NCBI GenBank assembly: GCA_028023455.1
Contig: JAQFVV010000002.1
Coordinates: 34,356,289-34,420,288, forward strand
Source: Epiperipatus broadwayi
Lineage: Eukaryota; Onychophora; Udeonychophora; Euonychophora; Peripatidae
Direction of reading: 5' to 3'
DNA length: 64,000 nucleotides
Part shown: positions 12,280 to 23,244 of the stretch, piece after piece
Position numbering within the stretch: position 1 is the first letter of the stretch
Layout of the letters: each line of letters begins with the position of its first letter
The notes under the pieces: generated by a model
Told to the model about the DNA's origin: nothing
Databases searched by the model: none
The model's input: the letters and a program-made list of their open reading frames with translations, nothing else
Position numbers and translations under genes: made by a program

Positions 12280-12735
12280 TATATGTATGAGCAAAAATAT
12301 TTTAAAGTATACTATAGTTTTTGTTTAGGAAAATAATGCTAATAAATATAAAATTATAAAGATGTATGACTAAAAGTAAAAATAGATGATAATGATCATA
12401 TTTTTGGTTTTCAAACAATGGAGTTTCTTTTTCACAGCTGCAAAAAATATAATAACTAAAGAGAGAAAATCAATTACGAGATTTGGCATATCAAGCTACA
12501 AAGAAATAGTTGCAAAAAACAAATAAAAACAAATGTGCATTAGAAAATAAAAAATAAAATGCACAGATGTAGATGATAAAGTTTAGAGTGAAAGGAATAT
12601 AATTTGGATGATAATACAATTTTAAAAAAAGAATATCAAGAAAAAATAAATCAGAAATGAAATAAATACATACAAAGAATAAAATCAAGACAAGAGGCAA
12701 AATTTAGAAAAATAAAAGAACTATAGAAAAATTGC
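12280..12735. other. A-rich non-coding stretch
   Basis: The minus-strand frame at 12491-12700 is almost all hydrophobic residues and reflects A-rich sequence, not a gene. No repeat was recognised. Confidence 0.45.
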
Positions 12736-12763
12736 TATGGAAATTAGAAAAACCACTAAATCA

Positions 12764-13036
12764 TCACATGATCGTTGAAAGAATTAAAAGAATGAAGTGG
12801 AATTGGGCTGGACATATTGCTAAAAATGATAATATATATACAGTTGAAATTTTAAACCAGATTCCAAGAGATTGCAAAAGACGTAGAAAGAAACCACATA
12901 TGAGATGGATGGATAAAATAAGAAAGTGTGTTGGAGCAATGTGAAAAAGAAAAACTAGAGATCAGAGAAGATGGTTTGAACTTGGAGGCACTATCCTGAA
13001 GTGGTTCAATAATGGTTGAAAATAATAATGATGATT
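12764..13036 (+). mobile_element. RTE-type LINE 3' fragment, copy B
   Basis: The frame around 12770-12944 reads IVERIKRMKWNWAGHIAK, then NQIPRDCKRRRKKP and RWMDKIRKCVGAM. These are the hallmarks of the C-terminal tail of RTE-like LINE polyproteins. A stop follows where the family normally continues with W, and the homology goes on in another frame (RDQRRWFELGG). It ends in an AATAATAATGATGATT run. This is a dead 5'-truncated copy. Confidence 0.8.
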
Positions 13037-13039
13037 AAA

Positions 13040-13455
13040 AAAGACTGCAGTATACAAAATGTATTTAAATATACATACTACAAATAGTAAAATTAACAAT
13101 TACTTATATTTTCAACAGAGTTTGGGGTTTTTGTTAAAATCTGAAAATTTCACAATTCTCGAGAAATCCTGAAACCAAAATTAATAATATTTTATCTGTC
13201 TAAGTTAGATAGATTAGAGACGCTAAATATGAAAAGTAAAACATAAGAAACTAGGATGTCCTCATTGTTATTTATGAAAATCACTTACAATTGATTATCC
13301 AAATACATAAAATGGAGAATATTTTTTCAAAGTAGCTCATGATGTTTCTTTATTTGAAAGAATAAAAGACATGAATAATTTTTTATATCTATGTACAAAA
13401 TTAAAAGAGAGAATAAGACAAAAAAAAGCTTATGGCTTTATTCTTCGGGAGTTAA
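13040..13455. other. AT-rich non-coding stretch
   Basis: Nothing was recognised here. It lies between the RTE fragment and the minisatellite. Confidence 0.45.
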
Positions 13456-13459
13456 TAAG

Positions 13460-13828
13460 AAGTTTGAGCACCAGAATCAATCTTGGAACTTCCTGATCCT
13501 AAGTTTGAGCTCCAGAATCGATCCTGGAACTTCCTAATCCTAAGTTTGAACTTCAGAATCGATCCTGGAATTTCCTGATCCTAAGTTTGAGTACCAAAAT
13601 CGATCCTGAAACTTCCTGATTCTAAATTTGGGCACCAGAATCGATCCTGAAACCTCCTGATCCTAAGTTTGAGCTACACAATCAATCCTGAAACTTCCTG
13701 ATCCTAAGTTTGAGTTTCAGAATCGATCCTGGAGCTTCCTGATCCTAAGTTTGAGCTCCAGAATCAATCCTGGAACTTCCTGATCCTAAGTTTGAGCTCC
13801 AGAATCTATCCTGGAACCTACCAATCCC
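13460..13828. repeat. Minisatellite, nine 41-bp units
   Basis: Nine tandem units with consensus opening AAGTTTGAGCTCCAGAATCG and closing ATCCTGGAACTTCCTGATCC plus T. Each unit is exactly 41 bp by direct count, with no indels. Substitutions are scattered; the last unit degenerates after CCTGGAACCTACC. The unit is much more GC-rich than the surroundings. Since 41 is not a multiple of three and each frame meets stops, it is not a protein repeat. Confidence 0.95.
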
Positions 13829-13834
13829 AAGTCA

Positions 13835-14345
13835 GATTCTATCAACTGCACCAAATCATGCAAGGCAAAATGAAAATAAATTTAATAAATTAAAAATATT
13901 ATTAATAAACTAATAAGGGGGGATTTAAATGAGAGATGAATATTGGAAGATTCAAATATAAAAACTATAAACAGGTACACTTATTTAGGAATTGAAATAA
14001 ATGATGAAAAATTATTTCTAGCAATTAAAATATATACATTATTTATTTATGAATTTGTAAGAATTTCATCCTAGTATCATTTTTGCACTTGGTTGTTCCA
14101 TGAATAGATTAATAATTATGAGGCGTTTCAAATTTTATGGAAGTCAAAGTTCCAAATTCAAGTTTTGAAATGACATAATACGTTAAAAAAAAAGAATAAT
14201 AGATGTAATAAAAAAGAAGTAGCAAAATATGTTCCTGAAGCAATTATGCAATGAGACTGTTCATGAAGAAATAGATTGGTTGAATTCCTATATGAAGAAG
14301 GCAAAAAGATTTTTTTTTTAGAATAAAACTTATGAATGAAAGTGG
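13835..14345. other. AT-rich non-coding stretch
   Basis: Nothing was recognised apart from short A-runs. Confidence 0.45.
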
Positions 14346-14348
14346 GAT

Positions 14349-14422
14349 GCCTATGGTAATACTATGTTGAACATACTGGTTTTCAACCGATCTCTGCAGT
14401 TAAGTAATGGTAGGTTTGTTCT
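14349..14422 (+). mobile_element. 5S rRNA-derived fragment (SINE3-like head or 5S pseudogene)
   Basis: The sequence follows the 5' half of animal 5S rRNA: GCCTATGGTAATACTATGTT, then ACTGGTTTTCAACCGATCTC and the internal promoter region GCAGTTAAGTAATGG. The canonical 5S has GCC-ACGGCCATACCACGTTGA, ACCGGTTCTCGTCCGATC and GAAGTTAAGCAACG at these places. The last third of 5S is missing, replaced by AT-rich sequence. This is either a truncated 5S pseudogene or the head of a 5S-derived SINE; no second copy in the window decides it. Confidence 0.7.
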
Positions 14423-14424
14423 GT

Positions 14425-15555
14425 AATAAATTAAAATTGAAAATATGTGTTGATATATATATAGGTAATACTTAAATATTTTATGCTAATATTTCACACA
14501 TTACGTCAATAATTCTATTTTTATTTTATTATGTCACTTTCGAAAGGCAAAACCTTCATTTTCAAAGCTCTGGAAAATTGTAGTGTAGATTGTTTTTGCG
14601 TGAGAAATGCAAAATTATGCAAATAAAGTTTGCCATTTTTTGGAAATGGCATAGAATGTATCTCTTTTATATATGGAATTAATGTCCAAAACCATAAAAT
14701 AAGTCTCCTTAATATTCCTCCTTAACTGATGTCATTCTCTGCACACCACCCGAGGATTATCTTGTGATAATCTTGTATGAACCAAAGCTCTAGTCTTTCC
14801 ATAATATGATGCATGGCAGTTATTTTCAGGGCAATCTATATTATACACAGCCTGTTGTGTATATATTGGAAGGAGCTGATCCTTGGTATTGTTAATGAAT
14901 CTGTTGAAGTTGGGAGGGATTCAATAGGATGTTTAAAAAATAATTATTACAATTCAATTTACAAATGCAAAACTTCGTGGATTTTTTTTCATTTGGGCTT
15001 CAAATAAATACATTAATTCAGATATAAACTTTAAATTTAATTAAAGATTAATATATCTATTATTAATACAAGTATCAATTTCATTAACAGCTCCATTTTT
15101 TCTACTCATGTGTAATATATTAGATATATTATACTATAAAATTTGAACTCTATACATTTGAATAAAGATACCAGAAAAGACCACGTGATCTTCAAAATGC
15201 ATATCTATAATGCTAAAGCAGAACCATCTATGGCATCTGGTTCTAAAAGTGATATTAGGAAAATGTAATACCATACTTAAGAATGAAGTATAAGAGTATT
15301 ATTTTAATAGATACATAAAACACACGATCAATATATTACTTTAATCTTTATTTATTTGGTAACTTTGGCATTTGTGAAAGTTATATATTTGATATTATTA
15401 TATGTTAATTTAATAAATGTTAAATCAAATTTAACCTATTAATGTTCGAATTCTCATTCCATAATGTTTTAATAGTTACTAAATTAGTACAGTTATTTGT
15501 GACATTATGTCAATGACTTTGTGAGTTAGCAATTAGCACTAAACGGTAAAAATTT
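14425..15555. other. AT-rich non-coding stretch
   Basis: No gene was recognised. The frame at 14813-15007 has no familiar motif. If the 5S-derived fragment is a SINE, its tail would run into the start of this stretch. Confidence 0.45.
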
Positions 15556-15561
15556 AATAAA

Positions 15562-15640
15562 ATCTGGAGTTCGAAACTGGATCTTCAGAGTTGATCCTTT
15601 AAACTACAGAGATGATATTCAATATCTCATCATAGATTCA
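15562..15640 (-). repeat. Possible tRNA-Phe-derived fragment
   Basis: On the minus strand ACTCTGAAGATCCAG resembles the anticodon arm of tRNA-Phe (GAA in a CTGAAGA loop), followed 8-10 bp later by a B-box-like AGTTTCGAACTCC. The 5' part (CTGTAGTTTAAAGGATC) is a poor A-box. The arms do not all pair, so it is at best a pseudogene or SINE remnant. Confidence 0.4.
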
Positions 15641-15659
15641 AATAAATAAAATCTATCCT

Positions 15660-15746
15660 CAGCTTTTTTTTCATGCGTCATAACCCGGGACAACTGCTTG
15701 TAAGGCTGCTGTGCTGACCTCTCGACCACCAACGCTTGACAGCTTT
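15660..15746 (-). mobile_element. SINE-A, copy 2, internally deleted
   Basis: The minus strand has the SINE-A head (TGGTCGAGAGGTCAGC) and part of the anticodon-like arm, but the segment before the B-box is shortened. A T-run at 15664-15671 is the A tail of the minus strand. Short direct repeats CAGCTTT flank it (15660-15666 and 15740-15746). Confidence 0.7.
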
Positions 15747-15749
15747 GTT

Positions 15750-16275
15750 CTTTATTTTTATAAACTTTCCCTCTTTTATTTAAACCTGTAATTCTCTCAT
15801 TAATAAGTACAATATTTATTATATCCTTTTATAAATGTTTACTTTTTTATTTAAAGAAGTAACATCTTTGAATTATTTTGATATTAAAAGCAATTGGAAT
15901 GTGTGTTGGAATTAAGGGAAAGTAGGATATGTGTTACTTTTGTATTTGCATTACTTTACATTTTATAAGTCTGCATTAAAAGGAAAAGCAATAGTAATAC
16001 TTAGTTTATTATGCTGATCGAGTTTAGCTTTTATCATATATATATATATATGTATAACATTAAATATTATAGTTTGCTATTGCAAATGAAAATGGAAAAA
16101 GAAAGAAGTAAAATTGAATTATACCATGTGCTTACGTTTAAATAAAAAGATATTTATCTTTAATTGAAATTAAAACTTTATATATATGTGGGTTAGGAGT
16201 ATTCTCTAGTTTAATAAATGATTGATTATAATTATTAATGTATTACATGAAGTGATTGATATCAAAGTTATAAGT
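15750..16275. other. AT-rich non-coding stretch
   Basis: Nothing was recognised besides a TA run near 16037. Confidence 0.45.
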
Positions 16276-16279
16276 GTCA

Positions 16280-16425
16280 GAAATTCTTTTGTAAAATCAA
16301 AGTGTGATATTGATAAAAACTCAATGAAAAAGACATGTGCAAAGGATTGTTATCTGAGGCAACTGAAGAATGCTGGTTCAACATGAAATGCATTTGACAG
16401 TCATTTGTCTTTTTCAGATGTTTCA
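16280..16425 (+). repeat. Single-arm fragment of the tRNA-related foldback family
   Basis: The phrase CAACTGAAGAATGCTGGTTC followed by AACATGAAATGCATTTG matches the arm at 48880-48925 and, inverted, 1270-1300 and 23195-23220. Only this part of the family is present. Confidence 0.45.
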
Positions 16426-16694
16426 AGAACGTGTGGTGGAGTGGAAATTTTAAGTATATATATATATTCAATCTTCCAAACATTATATTTCACCAATGCC
16501 ATCTAGTAAATAAATATGAGTCTCAACTTTGAACAGCCAATTCAGATTTATATTAATTCATTAAAGAGCGTTGATGAGCAATTATAGCATTTAGTAGAGT
16601 TGTATTTGTTGTTTAAACTATTTCATTCATTTAATAAGTGTACTGAATGTCTTTAGAAAAATTTAACTTTAAATATTCCAAATACATTTAACTG

Positions 16695-16808
16695 TTAGTA
16701 GGTGTTGCTGGCCTGACCAGTGACAGTACTAGCATGGGAATCGAACCTGAACTCTTAAATTCTTGAGTACTGAATTTTAAAGTAATGCTCTAATCAACTG
16801 AGCAAAAC
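16695..16808 (-). mobile_element. SINE-B, copy 3
   Basis: The minus strand shows CTCAGTTGATTAGAGCATTA, then a CTCAAGAATTTAAGAGTTCA segment, the B-box GGTTCGATTCCC, and the GTACTGTCACTGGTCAGG body ending GCAACACCT. The flanks (CCAAATACATTTAACTGTTA; CATCACAAACCTTT) resemble the palindromic insert in the mariner at 20.4-21.2 kb, so this SINE may be part of that composite unit. Confidence 0.75.
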
Positions 16809-16849
16809 ACCCTCATCACAAACCTTTAGGAAAACATTTAGGAGAGTGA

Positions 16850-17540
16850 TTTGAATATTTTCTATTTAATTTTCAGATAGCGATATGCATTGAAATATTT
16901 TCAAATATATATTACATAAAAGTAAAAAAGGTAAAACTGATAAGTAGAAACTGCAAAATAAAGATTTCATTAGAATCGTTTTTTTTTCAAATATGCATTA
17001 CTCACTACACAAACCATTGTTATTTAATAATGGTTTTCCTATCTTGTATTATTGATGCCAATTTATTGATCAATAATTGAATAACAGATTTCTTAGCTAT
17101 GGGCCAGCTATATTTAAAATTTTCCAAATTATATCCAGATTAAAACTCTAGTGTGACAGTAGATATAATCTCTCTACCAAAAAAAGGTATTTATATATAT
17201 ATATGTTAAAGAGATTTTCGGGTTTGTCTTGTGCATGATTTTTGTACTACTATACCAATGTTTATTTATTTCATAATCTTTATAATTATAACTAAAATAT
17301 TACTATCTTTGATTTTCTCTATATATGTTTTTATAATATCCATAACTCAGTTGATGGTTTTTGTGACCAACAAAATGTCAGTATATTAGTATAGTAGATC
17401 ATATAGATTTGCTATTGTTTTCATCCATCCTGCAGAACTAGTTTTGATTGGTTGATGGACATCATTACTAAGGGGCTGTGGATTTAACTTCACATATATA
17501 TAACAATGATCCCATTTACTAATTAATTTATATATATATA
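16850..17540. other. AT-rich non-coding stretch
   Basis: Nothing was recognised. A short TA run lies near 17190. Confidence 0.45.
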
Positions 17541-17544
17541 TTAT

Positions 17545-17645
17545 TAAAAACCACTCAACACTTAGACAATCCCAGTATCAATAACAATTAACAATTTCAA
17601 ACTGTTGTCAAGGCAACCTCCTTTTAACAACAAAGGTGGAATCCC
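17545..17645 (-). repeat. Fragment of repeat family E
   Basis: The minus strand reads GGGATTCCACCTTTGTTGTT, then GGTTGCCTTGACAACAGTTT and ACTGGGATTGTCTAAGTG. These same blocks occur at 51062-51160 and 51375-51431, and in inverted form around 48010-48215. The family has no coding frame and no class I can name. Confidence 0.7.
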
Positions 17646-17649
17646 TTAT

Positions 17650-19370
17650 ATATATATATACACACACACTGGATATAAACAAACTTGGAAAGCTGATAGT
17701 TCTAATCACAATATAATAAGATATTAATTCTTATTTGTTCAATATACTATGTAAAATAAAAAAAATCTCTGATCAATTATTGTCCAGTATGTCTGTATTT
17801 CAAGAAAATCTTTCTCATCAATGACCTAATTGATATTTCTTATCAGCTGCCTAGATATGCATACTCTGTAGCAGAAGGTCTTCGAAGTGATTTCAATTTT
17901 TTTACAATCTCTCGAAATACCATTCGATTATTTATGCATTTATCAGTTACCTAAAGTGTCACCAATGGTCCATGCGAATAAAGCAATCTTCATCTTACAT
18001 TAAATTTGGACCAAATGATTTTATTTCAAAATGCTTAGAATTTTCTTTCAGGTAGCTGTCCATGGTCAATTCAGTTAATCATTGGTCAGTAAATGGGTAT
18101 CTAGCTATTATTAGCTAGAGTAAAACCAAAAGTAGAAAATTACTCAAATCCTTATCGCCCAGAAATTGAAAAACAAGTATTATCTTTTTCTTCACGTCTT
18201 TCTGTGAGAGGTTTATGGGAATGTCTTTGTTCTGCAGAGATCAATTTAATAAAAAAAAAATTTTTTTAAAGCGTGAATAATCAACCTATTTATAAACGAG
18301 TCAAGGTTGTATATTTACTGGATGTGCAAATATATTCAGTTGTATTTTATTTTTTATTGCTTTGAGATAAATAAAAAAAGATTTAAAGATTTGAAAAAAA
18401 TGTTTTGTTACAATCATTCATGAAAAATCAGTAAAAAAATATCTCTTTGTAGGATTGGGAAAAAATACAAAAAAAAGATTTTATATACATATAAAAAAAT
18501 AAATAAAAAAAAGAGTAAAATGTAAACGGTTTTTTCTTTCTTATTCGCTTAAGTTTTTAGATATCTGTTTTCGAATAGTTGTGGCTTAAATCTTTTGTTT
18601 TTTATTTTATTTTCAAATTACAGAAAATTACTTTTTAAACTTATTGAAAATGAATCAGTTTAATATAAACTGTTACAAAATGTCTAAAGCCAAATTAAGG
18701 AAATCGCAATTTTAAAATATAAAATCATTTTTGTAAATATAAAAGTTGTTAAAAAATAAATATATAAAACTATACAATACATAATCGCGTTCCTATGTTT
18801 CATAGTCTTAATTCTCACTAAAATTTTCCTATTGTCCATATAAGTGTATATGTTATGTACACATCAGAAAAGCATAAAAATAATGTGATCATTTTTTTCA
18901 TTTAAACCATTCTAATCATATGTGCATATATAACTAGGATTATGGTACAGTAATTAGCACCTTGCACAGTGCGCCCAAGTCATCAAATGCAGGTGGGAAA
19001 TGAACGTTTTTTCCAGGTAGCTAAGAATTTCAAAGTTATAGGATGATGTTTTCAGGCAAATTATAAATAGCTAAACTCTACAAGACTTCCGTGTATGGAT
19101 TGATAAATGGATATATAATTATTCTTTGTTAAAAAAAACTAGGCTCTCTGTAATTTATTTGACTGTCTATAGGTTTAAATAAAAAAAATCAAAAGTAGTA
19201 TTTTGATTATAACTGAAAGATCATAAAATAAATAAACCAATCTTAAGATTCATCATTTCTAGTCATCATTATAAAAAATAAATATCTGGCAAACATTTAT
19301 TTCTGTATAGTTTTGTGATATGTGAAACCTAGAAGTTCTTGAATTAAAACTAATCCACAACTTTAAGACT
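17650..19370. other. AT-rich non-coding stretch
   Basis: No gene or element was identified. Slightly more mixed sequence around 17850-18240 and 18930-19100 shows no frame longer than chance. Confidence 0.45.
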
Positions 19371-19371
19371 C

Positions 19372-19512
19372 AAACATAACATGGTTGTCAAGCATTGTTA
19401 GCTGAGAGGTCAGCACATCCGCCTTGCAAGCAAGCAGTTGGTTGCAGACGGTTGTTGCGGGTTCGCCTCCTGGCCGATGCTATGACATATGGAAAAAACA
19501 TAACATGGTTGT
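19372..19512 (+). mobile_element. SINE-A, copy 3, with 17-bp target duplication
   Basis: The body (19389-19495) begins with the GCATTGTTAGCTGAGAGGTC head and ends GGCCGATGCTATGACATATG plus a short A-run. Exact 17-bp direct repeats AAACATAACATGGTTGT flank it at 19372-19388 and 19496-19512. The anticodon-like arm reads CGCCTTGCAAGCAAGCAG. The exact duplication points to a fairly recent insertion, although the head is less conserved than in the copies at 37.3 and 47.3 kb. Confidence 0.92.
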
Positions 19513-19514
19513 TT

Positions 19515-19828
19515 GAGCAATTAACCTTGAAATTTTTTTACTGGGATTTCAGAATGCAAAAACTAACGACATATTTCATCAACATATTTTATATGCAAAA
19601 TTTTATTTTAATGCTGTGATAAAAAAATAAAAAACAATATGAAAAATATCATATAAAGAATAACAATATTAGCAACGTGGTGTTCATGGACATCAAGATA
19701 TCCATGAAGCATTTTTCTAGTGCCTACTGCTAGCTATCAATGTAACACTTTCTCTACTCTTTCAACATTTACAAGTTACGTGCTCAAATGTTTTTTCTTA
19801 TTTTGCTGAGTTGTGGCGGTTATGAGGT
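19515..19828. other. Non-coding stretch between SINE-A and mariner
   Basis: Nothing was recognised. Confidence 0.45.
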
Positions 19829-20352
19829 TATACAAGGGGGTACACAAAAATAATTGGAATTTTATAATAAAAAATTATTTATTTACTGTTTTAAGTGTTA
19901 TAAATTTAATCTCTTTCAAATTACAGTCCATTTGATGCAATACACTAGTCTAAACATGTTTTTCACTTTTCATAGTAATCTGGAAACACTTGCAAAGTAA
20001 TACCTTTTAACACCTGCAGGATTTTCTTTTTACCATTTCCAAATTTCAAAAAAAAAATAGGAATTTTTTTTCATTTAAAAGAATTTTTAAAAAATCGCAC
20101 AAAGCGAGGTCGAGTCAATATGGCTGATAGGTAAGCTACATTCTGCTAAAATTAATTAAAAAGTCTTTTACAGTCCAAACTTTGAGAGGTGACAATTTTT
20201 TGGGGTGAAGCTTGCGCTCTTCTCTTTGCCACAAAATGGGACATTTATATTTTACCACACCATGTAAAACATTGCAGATAAAATGCCTGACCATTACAAA
20301 TTAAATCTGTGAGAAAAAAATGTCCTTTGTGCAAAAACAAAATCAGCACTGT

Positions 20353-20710
20353 TTTAAGATGTGATATGTTGGACTATTTCCATCATTTATGAGTGAATGT
20401 TGTATGTTTAGAAAATTTTAAACTTAATTTAAACTTTTCAAATACAAACAACTTGTTAGTAATAACACACAAATAGACAACACAGGTTAGTAGAGCATTT
20501 GCCTTAAAATCAATATTCAAGAATCTAAAGGTGTGAGTTCAACTTCTAAGTGAATATTGTCACTATGCATATAGGCCAGCAACACCTGAAGAAGAGTGGA
20601 GAATACTACTACTTGAAACATTGTGTAATTACTAACCTGTGTTGTCTATTTGTGTGTTATTATTAACAAGTTGTTTGTATTTGACAATTTTAAATAAAGA
20701 AGGTTTGTGG
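20353..20710. repeat. Inverted repeat carrying a SINE-B
   Basis: The left arm (20355-20475: ATGATATGTTGG-type start, CAAATACAAACAACTTGTTA, GTAATAACACACAAATAGAC) is inverted relative to 20605-20705 (GTCTATTTGTGTGTTATTAT, ACAAGTTGTTTGTATTTG). A SINE-B sits between them at about 20462-20610. The arms extend the SINE, so the whole may be one composite mobile unit that landed in the mariner. Confidence 0.7.
20462..20610 (+). mobile_element. SINE-B, copy 4
   Basis: The head is degraded (GGTTAGTAGAGCATTTGCCT) with B-box GTGAGTTCAACTTC. The body keeps ATTGTCAC and GGCCAGCAACACCTGAAGAA. The tail region CCTGAAGAAGAGTGG...CTACTTGAAACA has a loose resemblance to a hammerhead core and is discussed under findings. 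Confidence 0.7.
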
Positions 20711-20837
20711 AAAAATCCTTATCTAGTACCCACTCATTCAATATCTCCAGACTAGTTTTTAACTAGTAACTTTCATCAGTGAGGAGCCTTGGATCTGTTT
20801 AAAGTAGGTCTTTTGATTTTAAAGTGTCTTTTACATT

Positions 20838-21172
20838 TGTCTGAAGGTTTGTAATGATGGTATATTATAAGATGTGATGTGTTTCACTATTTCAATCATT
20901 TATGAGTGAAAGTTGAATGTATAGAAAAATTTTAAACTTTATTTAAACTTTCCAAATACAAACAACTTGTTTGTAATAACACACAAATGTTGTGTAATTA
21001 CTAACCTGTATTGTCTATTTGTGTGTTATTACTAACAAGTTGTTTGTATTTGGAAAGTTTAAATAAAGTTTAAAATTTTTCTATACATTCAACATTCACT
21101 CATAAATGATGGAAATAGTCCATCATATCACATCTTAGGATATACCATCATCACAAACCTTCAGACAAATAC
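20838..21172. repeat. Near-perfect palindrome, arms of about 150 bp
   Basis: Arms 20838-20988 and 21018-21172 are inverted copies around a 29-bp loop. Shared blocks include GTCTGAAGGTTTGTAATGAT (left) and ATCATCACAAACCTTCAGAC (right), and the paired CCAAATACAAACAACTTGTT segments. It repeats, in tandem, the arms of the inverted repeat at 20353-20710. It lies inside the mariner remnant. Confidence 0.85.
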
Positions 21173-21574
21173 TCAACATTGTTTTGATTTTAGACTTCAC
21201 TTATGTTTTTTAGAGATATGGTATATATAACATTTCAATTAAACCACTCATAAACTTGTGTTTTTCTGAGATCAGTTCGTTTGTAATATGATTCAACCAT
21301 TACAACTGTTTTTCTTGCCATTTTTTGTAAACAATAACAGAAGTTCAAGTTGTTTGAAATTTTCAGTCATTATAAAAATTGACAAATATGCGAAACACAT
21401 TTTACAAAGAAATGTGCTACATGGCATTACAATTTCACCCATCAATATCACTTGGCAGATAAATGGAGAAGGGTTCTGGCAAAAAGTATGTAATAGCAGA
21501 AGGATATACAAGAACAAGTGTGCAAACCAGAGAGTGACTCCAGTTATTTCTGAGTCTCCCCTCTTAGTATATGT

Positions 21575-23160
21575 TGGTTGTGGTTGTTCTATGAAATATT
21601 TAAAACTGAAATATAAAAATATAATTTTAGAATTATATCAGACTGATAAAACATTCTGAAATTTAGTTACTGAAAATAAATATTTTTATGAATAAAAATG
21701 TGCTGCTCTAAAATGTGCTTTCACTTATTTGCATAAACCTCACCCCCCTCTAAATATGAAGAACTTAAAACTCAAATCCCAAGCATGATTTGGTGCTTCT
21801 TATTTAGCCCACTGCTTGAAAACCAGAAATTTTAAGTAGTTATCAGATTGGTCAACATCACATTTTCTTATACACCAAAATGTGAGTCATAATAGAATGC
21901 AGAATTTTAAATTAAGAAAGTAGAATTTTGAATTTAAAAAACTGCCTTAAAATAGATAAGTATTGGACAGATCTCAGGTTCATAACAACTTCACTCTGGC
22001 TTGTTCATAAACCAGCTATTTACAGTATTTTCAATGTAAATATTGTCAGTCACTGGTTTCGACTGTAAATGAGATCTACTCGATTCACAAAGAGATTTTA
22101 ACAAATATCAAAATCTGAGTTTCAATTCTGGAATGAAGCCAGAAACTTGACAGAATAGATTTCAGATAGAGACCCTAGATGGGTATCCAATAATGGTAAT
22201 AAAATAAAAATCTAACTATTTTTAGTGACAAGTTGAACAGCACCACCAGATACCAAATTTATTGAAACTTCCCTTTTGTAACAAATTGTCAAGTTGGGAA
22301 TTATGTTTATACTTTTGGCTTAATGAGCATTAAAAAAAAAAAAATAAATGAAGATAGTTTATCCAGAGATTTACTCTTTTAAAATCATCAGAAAGAAGTT
22401 GAACATTATTTGAAGTGAAATGTATGTATAAAATTAATATCTGTTAACTAAATAAATCACAATGATAAATATATTTGATAAGTTTTTAGTAATTAAAAAC
22501 AATGACTTATCAATAACAAAAAGAAACTCAGGCTTGACTTAATTTTACTATTTTTTTAGTCGATTATAATTAATTTTAATCAATAATTATTTTAAGATGA
22601 TGATCATCTCATGGATTTATGATTAACTAGAAACTTGATGTACCATATTTAAGTATAATCCTTTTAATATCTTGATTATATATGTTGAATTAAATATTCC
22701 AAGGATTGTTATTCTAATAAATAACAGAAATAATATTTTATCCATGTAAATGGAGATAACCTTCATCTCTGATATTGCCAAGATCAATTACTGCTAACTG
22801 ATAATCTCCCAAGGCTAAATAAAATTTCTCCAATTAATTATATATATATTGAGCTATCTTAATTTTATTTTTATAATTATTAATTTCTGTTTAATTATTA
22901 AAACAAGTGATTAAATGTGAGATTGTCTCTATTCCAGCATAAATGACTATTAATTTAATAATTATTATTAATTCCAAGTTTTCATCTGGTTAAAATATTG
23001 AGTTCACTCAATATTTCCATGAATATTGGCAAATGTAAGCTCATAAACATCTAACTAAGGTTTTAAGAATATGTGGATTCATTCTATTCTTGCACTTTAA
23101 GTCAACAAAGCATTATTTATGCACTGCTGAGATGAAAGTAGTCTCTTCCATTAAAATTGC
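21575..23160. other. AT-rich non-coding stretch
   Basis: No gene or element was recognised. A poly-A run lies at 22331-22344. Confidence 0.45.
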
Positions 23161-23164
23161 ATAT

Positions 23165-23240
23165 ATATCTATATACACTATATATATTTCATGCTAAACC
23201 AGAATTCATCAGTTAGCCCAGATCATCATCTCCCACACAT
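23165..23240 (-). repeat. Fragment of the tRNA-related foldback arm
   Basis: ATTTCATGCTAAACCAG followed by CATCAGTTAGCCCAGATC matches 1268-1312 and 48548-48585. No second arm is adjacent. Confidence 0.5.
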
Positions 23241-23244
23241 ATTG

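Larger units (their letters stand above)
19831..21569 (-). mobile_element. Mariner-like element, copy 1, broken by an insertion
   Basis: The ends TACAAGGGGGTACACAAAAA and, inverted, TACTAAGAGGGGAGACTCAG are matching terminal repeats next to TA, as in Tc1/mariner insertions. On the minus strand a transposase start near 21370 reads MTENFKQ, and the C-terminus near 19900-20000 reads VFPDYYEK, KTCLD, CIASNG in a frame with stops. These match the normal C-terminal end of mariner transposases. The coding middle is largely missing. About 820 bp of palindromic sequence (20353-21172) sits inside. The copy cannot encode an active transposase. Confidence 0.8.

Noticed and set aside
13460-13828. CRISPR array
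   Set aside because: The units are directly adjacent tandem 41-mers without spacers, and the context is eukaryotic transposons.
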